From contig CAMTDV010000017.1 of assembly GCA_947069175.1 (NCBI GenBank), positions 48,059,137 to 48,123,136 on the forward strand: a stretch of 64,000 nt of DNA, written 5' to 3'. The DNA comes from Scalesia atractyloides (lineage: Eukaryota > Streptophyta > Magnoliopsida > Asterales > Asteraceae). Position 1 is the first letter of the stretch; every line of letters starts with the position of its first letter. Made by a program: the position numbers and the translations under genes. Below are positions 55,953 to 64,000 of the stretch, piece by piece. The notes below the pieces were generated by a model that saw only the letters and a program-made list of their open reading frames with translations, did no database searches and was not told where the DNA came from.

Positions 55953-58571
55953 TGTAACATCCGTCAAAAACCGGATTTACCAAACCCGCTCCGTTTATTA
56001 ACCGAACAATCAGTTAAAAATTTCTTTGTGTATTTAATGTCCAAATTATTTTTAAACGATACATAATTAATAAGTATATTGGAATATATAATTTATATTT
56101 GAAAAAGTATTAAATATTGTGGTTTAAAAATAAAAGACTGCTGCCGGGTTTCGAACCCGGGTCAGTCAGCCAGACAACAGCCTTAACACTTAACCATCCA
56201 ACCACTGTGCCACTTATGTTCCTTGTTAATTATTGGAAACAATTAATACATATTATAATTCTCGAATTCAAAACCGACGCGCCCAATCGCAGTCGTCGGA
56301 AATCCCGACGATTTCGCCGAGATTGGACGGTTACTTCAGTTTTAACAGAAGCTTTAACTATGACATCGGTTATAACCGACGTCTGAACCCGCGACACAAG
56401 CTATAACCGCCGGAAAATTTCTAACCGACAAATCAAGACGGAAATCGGACTAAATTCGTCGATGTCCTGCCCTATAAATACCCCCTATAATCTCTGTTAG
56501 CTTTTTCGCTCACAATCACACATTTTCCCGACGTAATTCCACTCGCCAGAAAATTTCTGCAACTCGCCGGAAAACCGAACCTTTCACCTCTGTGCCTTAC
56601 TGAACCCCCAGAGCTCATACCGAAGCCACCCACATTTATCTCAAGCTCGTTGAAGACTCTCTGTCGCAAGACACACGTCGCCGGAAGTTTCTGCTGTCAC
56701 CGGAGTTTCGCCGGCGAAACAGAGTTGTCCGGTTCGGTATTCCTTACACTTAATCTCTTATTCTTTTTATTAATCTCACATGTAATTAACCACCAGACAC
56801 TAACGAACTTGATTAAAATCGGTGAAACAGTCGGAATATGTTTCTGGTTAAGTCTGACGAAGAAGACGAAGTTCGGTATTATATAAGTATAATTAAAATC
56901 AAGATATATCTCGGGTTAGACACACAGTCCAGCGGTGGACTGTGTGCAAATAAAACACGCTTATGTCTCGAGTTCGATTCTTGTCCCACGCACACTTGCT
57001 TTAATAAAAATGTTATTTTTTTACCGAACCGGATTCACTGCTTATATATGTTAAGTTTAATAAAAACCGGAATAATAACCAAGATAGACACACAGTCCAG
57101 TGGTGGACTGTGTGAACTTTTAATCACACGTCACGAGTTCGAGTCCGGACTACCACACCGATCCGGACAATTATCAAACTTTTTATATAAGGCAGAAATG
57201 AAATAAAGAAGTTTGTATATAAGTATAATAAAAATCAGATTATATAACAAGTTAGACACACAGTCCAGCGATGGACTATGTGTTAACCCAAACCACAGGT
57301 CCCGGGTTCGAGACCTGTGGAGCACACCGGTTCGATGCACTAAAAATCGTTTTTAAAAATAAATGATTTTCGGTTTAATCCAATTAGTGTATAAATATAA
57401 TTAAAAACAGAAATATTTCGGGTTAGACACGTAGCTCAGTTGGTAGAGCTGCGTGCACGCGAACGGGAGGTCTCGAGTTCGAGCCTCACCCGGCGCAAAC
57501 AATTTCACAGCCTGACAGGTCAACAAGTCAACGGTCAACGGTCGCAAAAAGTCAACTTTTTTTTATTATTTTTATTTATTTATTTTATTTAAAAATCAAT
57601 TAAAAATACTTAAAAATAACATTTTTAAGGTTAGAAAATGGCCTTAAACTCACAAAAAATATATCCAATCATCCTACTAAAATTGATTAATAAAATCCCA
57701 TTATGTACCAAACCATTATGTTATTATCTAGGTTAGTTTCACTCGTGGTTAAAACCAACTTCGTGCGTATTCAACATCATCAACCGAACGCACCCACTGT
57801 GAGTGAATCTTACAACTCCCCTTTTTAATTACACGTTTTGGGGTGTGTCATGTGTCACCAAAATTAACTCGTTTATTTAAACTTGTGCCATACCATATTG
57901 TGATCTAAACTTAGATTGTATATATTGATTGTAGTTATATATTTCATATTGTCAAGTCATATGCAATTCATTCATTAGGCCCATCAGTTCCTCGTGGGAG
58001 ACGAGTTGAGCAACGCGTGCCTCAAAACAAATCCATTATTGTTCGTGTGTGTATTATTTAGTTTATATTGTTTGTAGTTATGTATTTCATAGTGTCAAGT
58101 ATATGCAAATCATTCATTAGGCCCATCAGTTCCTCGTGGGAGACGAGTTGAGCAACGCGTGCCTCAAAACGATCCATTATTGTTCATGTGTGCATTATTT
58201 AATATTAAATGATTGGTGAATAAGTTTACATCTATTTTTACTCATGTGTGGTTTTGCACTTTATTTTATAATCAATTAAATAAACTTGTTCAAATGTTTT
58301 TCATAGGATTCACTCGCCAACTTTTTGTTGATCCAAAAACCATTTTTTACAGGTGAACAGGTGAACAGGATGAAGCAAGGAAAACATAGGAAATGCCTTA
58401 GAAGAAAACAATGAAGCTTAGATTGATGCTTAGGACATGATGTAATTATGATTGTATATTTCCCTTTAAAATGTATTAATGAATATGAAACGTTATAATA
58501 AATGTCATGAGCTTTGATGATAACCCAATCATGCCTCGATCACCTTTTCCGCTGCGGGTCAGGGTGTGACA
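55953..58571 (+). repeat. 3' LTR of the TR-GAG element
   Basis: 2619 bp, nearly identical to 48970-51530 apart from two indels and scattered substitutions. TATAAATA is at 56473-56480. Confidence 0.94.
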
Positions 58572-58735
58572 GTTATTTTCTAAAATTCAAGAATATCCCA
58601 AATAATTACAACCAAACATATAGCTGTACTCCCAAATGATGTATGGGTTATTTTCTATGTTCCCTTTTTTAGGTTGTATGCACAATTACGGAAATAAATT
58701 ATATATAGATGACCGAATTGTCAGACTGTATTTGG

Positions 58736-59395
58736 CAATGTTTTAAAAACCGGTATTTTAATCGTATCGGGTTAGACTTAGAAATGGTTCAATCGGTTAA
58801 ACCGGGTTGTACCGAGCGGTTCAACCGTGTTAAGTAATTAACTCTATAAGTCTATAAAATATAACTTCAATTCAAAAGATAATCCAAACTATATCATATC
58901 ATAATAAAAAAATATTCTAAAAGTTAATCCATAATCAAAATTTATCCAAAAGTTCATGATTAAATACTCATTATATAGCAATTAGCAAACAATATAACAA
59001 TTAACAACATGAATGATTGAACAAAAGTCAAAAGAAGGTAAACCTGGATGATCGGTTGAAGAACTTAATTTGAAAACCCCAATGATTTTCTATCTTTGAG
59101 TGAGGAAGAAGTTTGATCGACGTGGAATGTCAATGATTTTCTATCTAAGCTTTACACTTTAACTAAGAAGGTAAATAGTCACATTTTTTAGGCACCTAAA
59201 AATTAAAAGTTTCAAAATTTTGACCTTTGACCCTGCATGAACCGGTACCGGTTTAAACCGGTATAACCCAATCTACCGGCGGTATAACTTATTTGTCGTT
59301 TTCTTAGTTTACCGGTATGATTCGTACCGGCCAAGCATCCGGCATCCGGTTTAACCGGTTCAACCGGCCAGTTTAAACCGGTTTCTAAAACATTG
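58736..59395. mobile_element. hAT-type MITE with perfect 8-bp TSD
   Basis: TIRs CAATGTTTTAAAAACCGGT and, reversed, CAATGTTTTAGAAACCGGT. TSD GTATTTGG is at 58728-58735 and 59396-59403. Subterminal regions are full of ACCGGTT/AACCGGT words, a common hAT pattern. No transposase. The 8-bp TSD supports the hAT superfamily. Confidence 0.92.
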
Positions 59396-59850
59396 GTATT
59401 TGGTGATTAATTTCATTACGACAATCTTACTTTCTTAAGGAAAAAATGTAAACAAGCACATCGCTTAGCAATCTCATCATGCTATAGCATATAAGAGAAC
59501 GTGCTGTTTATAAGTTACGGTTTTAACTTTATGCAAATTTAAATATCAACTTACAAACAATATATATGATACTGTTCATCTTATAAGAGATTAACACTAT
59601 CATATTCGACAACTTTATGCAAGACATGACTCAACTATATATAATTTTTTTTTAAAAACCGCCCTACAATTTTTTTTTTCACGTAGTAGGACTCAACTAT
59701 ATTATATAAGATAGTGTGAAGTATTATTATAGAGTTAAGTGTGATTTACGTCCTTAAGGTTTGTTATTTTTGTTATCTCAGGCAAAATTTTAAAATTGTA
59801 TTATTTTCCTCCCTGACATTTTTGAAACGTGTTATTTCAATCCAAAAAAG
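59396..59850. other. Intergenic AT-rich stretch
   Basis: No gene seen. The right part may belong to the foldback element that follows. Confidence 0.5.
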
Positions 59851-60135
59851 TAACCCAGTTAAAAAAAAGCTCATAACTCAGTTATGCTAGGGAAATAAAT
59901 GGCACATAAAGTATAGGGACAAACATGGCACATAACTTCAAGAATTTTTTATTTTTTTTAAACTTCTAGAAAATGTTCGGTACAGTACATACCGGTATTT
60001 AAATGTAAAATAGTAAAATACCAGTACCGAACCGAAAACACCAAAAAGTGGATACCAAATCGGTACCAAAAATAATTTGTACGGAAAATTCGGTACCGGT
60101 ATCCGGTACCAAATGCCTATGCCTAACTGTGTGTA

Positions 60136-60171
<36 letters not shown>

Positions 60172-60287
60172 GTAAAGAAATTTAAAAATTAAAACTTCTT
60201 GAAGTTATGTGCCATTTTCGTCTCTATACTTTATGTGCCATTTACGTCCCAAAGATAACTGAGTTATTAGTTTTTTTCTAACTGGGT
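59851..60287. mobile_element. Foldback element with AAT microsatellite core
   Basis: The left arm TAACCCAGTT ... TGGCACATAAAGTATAGGGA ... GGCACATAACTTCAAGAA is repeated inverted at 60191-60287. The loop contains GGTACCGG-rich words and an (AAT)n run at 60137-60170. Outer limits are uncertain. Confidence 0.75.
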
Positions 60288-60490
60288 TCGCACGTTTTAA
60301 GAATTGGTTCAAATAAGAGTTTAACAATCCGATACATTATTAAAAAACGGTACAGAATTGTAAAATCAAAACCTTCTCGACATGAATTAATTTTACAGTT
60401 TTTTCATGCAATTGTTGATTGATGACAAACATGCTCTCTTATCAACCAATGATCATAACCCTATAGTTAGCACCACATGATCAAGATCAA
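60288..60490. other. 3' flank of the SAUR gene
   Basis: Holds the presumed SAUR 3' UTR and terminator. No clear poly(A) signal could be singled out. Confidence 0.4.
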
Positions 60491-60892
60491 TTAGAAACCA
60501 CAAACTAACATGCTTTTCTCATTCTTGGTTCCTTGATATACAGAATTACATCGACTTGCAGCGATTGAAACTAGTAGAGCCTCAAGTTCTATTGTCAAAG
60601 CTCGTTCAAAAACATACACAATATACTTCATGAGGCTTGAATCACAAGGCAACGTGATAGGTCCGTTCGTTGGCAAGCCAAACTCATCCTCCGACATCTT
60701 CAAGAGCTCACGAAAGATGTTGTTATTAAGATAATGTAACGGAATCACAAAACGTTTATTATCCGCTGTATAGACAACAAAATGGCCTTTGTGGGCCACT
60801 GTTGAACCACCTTTGGCAGCCTCTCTACGCCATTTTCTTGCCATTTTTACAAGCTTTTTAGGCGTCAGCATGGTTAGACCCTTGTGTTCCAA
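60491..60892 (-). CDS. SAUR-family auxin-responsive protein
   Basis: Intact, intron-less, 133 residues, as is typical for small auxin-up RNA genes. The SAUR domain spans about residues 30-115: GHFVVYTADNKRFVIPLHYL, FRELLKMSEDEFGLPTNGPI, and a tail with LLVSIAASRC. The N-terminus TPKKLVKMARKWRREAA matches the SAUR61-68-like subgroup as I recall it, whose starts usually resemble the second Met. ATG at 60871 may therefore be used instead of 60892. SAURs act at the plasma membrane and in the cytosol by inhibiting PP2C.D phosphatases, which keeps the proton pump active and promotes cell expansion (family knowledge). TATAAATA lies at 60999-61006. The gene sits between a foldback element and a 1.2-kb repeat, with no other gene beside it. 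Confidence 0.93.
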   Translation of the reverse strand: MEHKGLTMLTPKKLVKMARKWRREAAKGGSTVAHKGHFVVYTADNKRFVIPLHYLNNNIFRELLKMSEDEFGLPTNGPITLPCDSSLMKYIVYVFERALTIELEALLVSIAASRCNSVYQGTKNEKSMLVCGF

Positions 60893-60998
60893 GTATTGAT
60901 CTTGTTTGGTATCCTAATCACTGGGGATAATTGAATGAATATTTGATAACGTGATTTTTTTGGGAATGTCGATTATGTATGTGCATTAAAATGGCTCA

Positions 60999-61006
60999 TA
61001 TTTATA
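60999..61006 (-). promoter_or_regulatory. TATA box of the SAUR gene
   Basis: TATAAATA on the minus strand, 107 bases before the ATG at 60892. A TGTCCC, a possible weak auxin-response-element core, lies on the minus strand at 61086-61091. Confidence 0.6.
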
Positions 61007-61202
61007 GTGTTTAGGGCGTGGTGCAGTTAAATGTAGCTTTCTCCCATGTTTGGAATATTTGCTAGCAAGTTCATGTGATTAGTTAGGGACAAGCTAGCAA
61101 CCACGAATATCGCAGTCAATGTAGATATGAATTAATTGATGTACAAAAAATAATAGTTATATAATAAGTTCCGGATCTTTAATTAGGCTAAGGTTCATGA
61201 GA

Positions 61203-61234
<32 letters not shown>
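61007..61234. other. SAUR upstream region and TA microsatellite
   Basis: About 180 bases of upstream sequence end in a fragment CTAAGGTTCATGAGAA (61190-61204), which resembles the left end of the 1.2-kb repeat. (TA)n follows to 61234. The promoter is therefore short before repeat sequence begins. Confidence 0.6.
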
Positions 61235-62438
61235 GGTAAGGTTCATGCGAGAACCACCTTTATTGTGAAAACCGCGAGAATCACCTTTATTGCAAAATAA
61301 AATCTTAAAAAAAATCAAAAAAACACTCAAATTTTTTTTAATATCTTTTTAAAAAAAATCGTTATATTTCGTTACAAAAAAAACTTTTTTTTTCGAGTAA
61401 CAGTTATCCATGCACATGTGCATATGTATCATAACTTCGACAAATTTAGTAATACGTTATCACTAATAGACAATTCCACTTTAATTTACAATATCATCCA
61501 TAATACACTCAATTTTACATTAAATGCACATGTGCATCATTATGTATAACAATTATATACCGTGTTTTATTACAAAAAGTTTGTGTTTTGAATGATAAAG
61601 TAGGCTCATATATATGTTTTTTGGTTAGTTATATCTAGTGGTTGATGGGTTCATTATAGTTGTCACTTTATGATGTAATATGTTGATTGGATGGTATAAA
61701 CAGTGTTGATAGACATGTAATAAAGTGAAAATATTGGTATTGGTATTGTATTATAAATAGTATGATGTAATGGTATTGTATTATGGATGGTAGGAGGTAA
61801 TGGAAGTGTATTATGGCTGGTATGATAGATGAAAGAGAAAATGTATTCAAAGTAGTGTACCAAAACACCTTATTTCATGTTTATACATATAGATGCACAT
61901 GTGCATTTCTTATATTGGTAACGTAAAAAGTAGTGTATTACACATGGTAGTGTAAATGACAGTACAATTGTCTAATGTTTGTAATGTATTACGGAATTTG
62001 TCAAAGAAATGATAAAAATACACATATGCATGGTAGTGTATTATGGATGGTATGATAGATGAAAGAGAAAATGTATTCAAATTAGTGTACCAAAACACCT
62101 TATTTCATGTTGATATATATAGATGCACATGTGCATTGCTAATATTGGTAACGTAAAAAGTAGTGTGTTACACATGTTCGTGTAAATGAAAGTACAATTG
62201 TCTAATGTTTGTAATGTATTACAGAATTTGTCAAAGAAATGACGAAAATGCACATATGCATGGATATTTTTTTAATTTTTTTTTAATTTTTTTATTGTTG
62301 AGTAAATATAGCGACTTTTTCAAAAAAAAAATATTAAAAAAAACAAAAAAAATGGTATTTTTTTTTTAATTTTTTAGGTAATATTGTTTGTGTTCACACT
62401 GGTTCTCGCAACAAAGGGTGGTTCCTAACGGATCCTTG
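61235..62438 (+). mobile_element. 1.2-kb (TA)n-flanked repeat, copy 2
   Basis: Homologous end to end with 44587-45822, starting GGTAAGGTTCATGCGAGAACC and ending GGTGGTTCCTAACGGATCC. It has the same internal duplication (marker at 61866 and 62096, about 230 bp). It too lies in TA-rich simple sequence. Confidence 0.87.
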
Positions 62439-62469
62439 TCCTATATATATACACACACACACACACGTA

Positions 62470-62987
62470 CAGTATAACCTTTATAAATTAATATTCGATA
62501 AATTAATAACCTCTATAAAATTAATAATTCCTCCAGTCTCAACTTGGGATCAGTACAAAATTGGATCCCAATTGAAAAAATAGTAAGATAATGACTTTTT
62601 TGAAATCCAATGTATATATATTGGTACCAACGAAACTATAAATTAATAACTACAATAAGATTCCAAATTCTAAGATTGTCTAGTAAAAAATAATGTTTAA
62701 TGAAGGTTTCTTTTGTAAGATAATGTTTAATATACACATGGAGAAGAAACGTTCATTGGAACTTGTTTTTCTAATTTATTTTTTAATACCATGAACTAAC
62801 TTTTGTATTAAAAAATAATAAACTTAACAAATTCAATTAATCTGTGAATGTATATTAGACTTGGAAATTTATAGGTCATACGTATCTCTTTAAATTAAAA
62901 AATTATTAATTTATGGATATACTAATATCTTGGTAAATTAATAAAATATCTCGGTCTCAACATTATTAATTTATAGAGGTTTTACTG
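62470..62987. mobile_element. Emigrant/pogo-like MITE (Tc1/mariner)
   Basis: The right terminus reads, inverted, CAGTAAAACCTCTATAAATT; the left is CAGTATAACCTTTATAAATT. TA lies at both sides (62468-62469 and 62988-62989). These ends closely match the Emigrant (Lemi1/pogo) family ends as I know them. 518 bp, no ORF. Confidence 0.85.
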
Positions 62988-63146
62988 TATACTAGTATCA
63001 TAGTATGAATAGGGTTTAGAGATTAGTGCACTAATTGGTTGTGTAGAGATTAGATGACTACAACATGGTTTAGGCGGGAAAGCTAAGTGAGGTTGAAACA
63101 CAAAATGTCACGTGACCAACAGTGATTTACTTTATTATATAGTATA
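62988..63146. other. Short intergenic stretch
   Basis: No feature recognised. GTATA at 63142-63146 may be the target-site copy of the following element. Confidence 0.4.
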
Positions 63147-63800
63147 TGTTGAGATTCCAAGGTGATTAGTTTAAAATTTAATTTATCAAAAATCGTTTCA
63201 ATAAATAATAGCCTATCAATTAAGCGAGTTAATCAATAAAACGCAGCGGAAAATAAACGAGTGATCAACAATATACGAAACCCAACAGGATCAGGTTACA
63301 TGCAAATACGAGAACAATGATAAGGATATCTAACTACCGATCAGAAAGATATACTTCGGTTAACAACTAACCGGTTGATACGCCGAGGTATATGCATGGT
63401 CGACAAGTGGCGGTCCAAGAGTGCATGCGCGACAAGTGGCAAGAAGATTATGCATGTGCGACTAGTGGCGATACAAGAATGCATGCGCAACAAGTGACAT
63501 GGCATGGGTGCATGTGCGACATGTGGCGAGATGAGTGTGCTTGTCTCACCCGATACATGTACCCGTCTCTCAGTTGATACCTGCAACAAGTTTATTAATT
63601 AAGATAAATAACTATATTATTAATAACGAGTATTAATAATATAAACCGACTCATGATCATAAATATAACTATGATCCATTTCGTATGTCGTTCGTAATTA
63701 CCAGTTAAGTGGATTTTGGTTCGTTGCCCACTGTTTAACTCTTATGGGCCATAACACGGTCGGCCGTGTTAATTAATCGGATCGGTCCATTTTTCCAACA
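63147..63800 (-). repeat. 3' LTR of element E
   Basis: 654 bp. The minus strand begins TGTTGGAAAAATGG and ends GGAATCTCAACA, with TGTTG/CAACA inverted ends. TTATTTTCCGCTGCG near 63239-63253 resembles the R/U5 region of the other Copia LTRs. Confidence 0.75.
63394..63538. repeat. 29-bp minisatellite inside the LTR of element E
   Basis: Five units start GCATG at 63394, 63423, 63452, 63481 and 63510, exactly 29 bp apart. The core is GCATGYGCGACAAGTGGC, and units diverge in the second half. Confidence 0.9.
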
Positions 63801-64000
63801 GTCTCCCACGTGGAGAGTTTTTGATTAAGTTCCTTAACGCTGACAACCAGAGGCGCTCTAGCTACACGTGGCTGCCCCCAACAAGTTATGACACTTTAAA
63901 GTCATTAACCAAAACATCTTGGAACATTATGTTGCAAGACAATGAGTTTATGGTAATTGTTGTCATCTATCCTTTCCATATAAGACATCAATTGAACAAT

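Larger units (their letters stand above)
48970..58571 (+). mobile_element. GAG-only LTR retrotransposon (TR-GAG type)
   Basis: LTRs at 48970-51530 and 55953-58571, with TSD GTTAT (48965-48969 and 58572-58576). The internal 4.4 kb holds a PBS, a gag and a tandem hairpin array, with no protease, RT, RNase H or integrase, so movement needed enzymes from another element. The gag type, the CCHC knuckle and the AAATTTCGGGACGAAATTT motif before the polypurine tract tie it to the Tekay-like chromoviruses, a plausible helper clade. Confidence 0.93.
63147..64000 (-). mobile_element. Copia-like element E, 3' end, cut by window edge
   Basis: Minus-strand 3' LTR (63147-63800) plus about 200 bases of internal 3' sequence. 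The polypurine tract CACGTGGGAGAC lies directly before the LTR on the minus strand (63801-63812). No coding domain could be read in the visible internal part. Confidence 0.7.

Noticed and set aside
61663..62098. Minus-strand frames in the 1.2-kb repeat (also 45239-45466)
   Set aside because: Low-complexity AT-rich frames across an internal duplication, broken differently in the two copies.
63394..63538. CRISPR-like array of 29-bp units
   Set aside because: Units are contiguous with no unique spacers, within a plant LTR. It is a minisatellite.

Overview
The window looks like repeat-rich plant nuclear DNA from a eudicot. Asteraceae is my guess from the style of the SIRE-like Copia and Tekay-like Gypsy elements and of a MULE with an acidic, PB1-like N-terminal region; this is inference, not proof. 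Almost everything is transposable-element sequence in nested layers. The only clear single-copy host-type gene is a small intact SAUR gene (60491-60892, minus). A second plausible gene, a two-exon GRF-type zinc-finger/membrane protein (42079-42569, minus), lies inside a Mutator-like element.

Layout. 1-3368: 5' part of a minus-strand SIRE-like Copia (A), inserted into a plus-strand retroelement C whose 3' end is at 3369-4428. C lies in a minus-strand Gypsy element B (gag 4499-5628, PBS 6334-6345, long LTR from 6349). The B LTR was hit by a plus-strand chromovirus, Gypsy A (9157-31538, LTRs 9157-11507 and 29257-31538, TSD ATTAC). The integrase of Gypsy A was then hit by a full-length SIRE-like Copia D (16165-28134, two 626-bp LTRs, TSD GGCCC), which carries a 3.8-kb extra ORF region after pol. 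31544-36980 is LTR-like relic sequence with a 1.03-kb tandem duplication and a 0.52-kb foldback element. 38409-42918 is a Mutator-like element with about 190-bp TIRs, a dead transposase, two minisatellites and the antisense GRF gene. 42991-48855 is a cluster of MITE and foldback elements, several in (TA)n tracts. 48970-58571 is a GAG-only LTR retrotransposon (TR-GAG type, TSD GTTAT) with 2.6-kb LTRs that hold tRNA-like modules, and a 3' tandem array of hairpins. 58736-59395 is a hAT-type MITE with a perfect 8-bp TSD. The SAUR gene follows, then a second copy of a 1.2-kb (TA)n-flanked repeat, an Emigrant/pogo-like MITE, and the 3' LTR of another minus-strand Copia at the right edge.

Best candidates for something undescribed: (1) a hairpin with a nearly invariant 35-nt loop, found once in the Gypsy B LTR and seven times in the TR-GAG array, whose stems differ by paired compensatory changes; (2) four ~169-bp units with tRNA-like modules downstream of the TR-GAG TATA box, plus one opposite-strand A-box/B-box module upstream; (3) phased arrays of an 18-bp palindrome CAAGTTCGGCCGAACTTG in the Gypsy A LTR; (4) the long extra ORF region of Copia D; (5) the GRF gene carried by the MULE. 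The retroelement genes are all broken by stops and frameshifts. They describe past activity, not a working system in this window.
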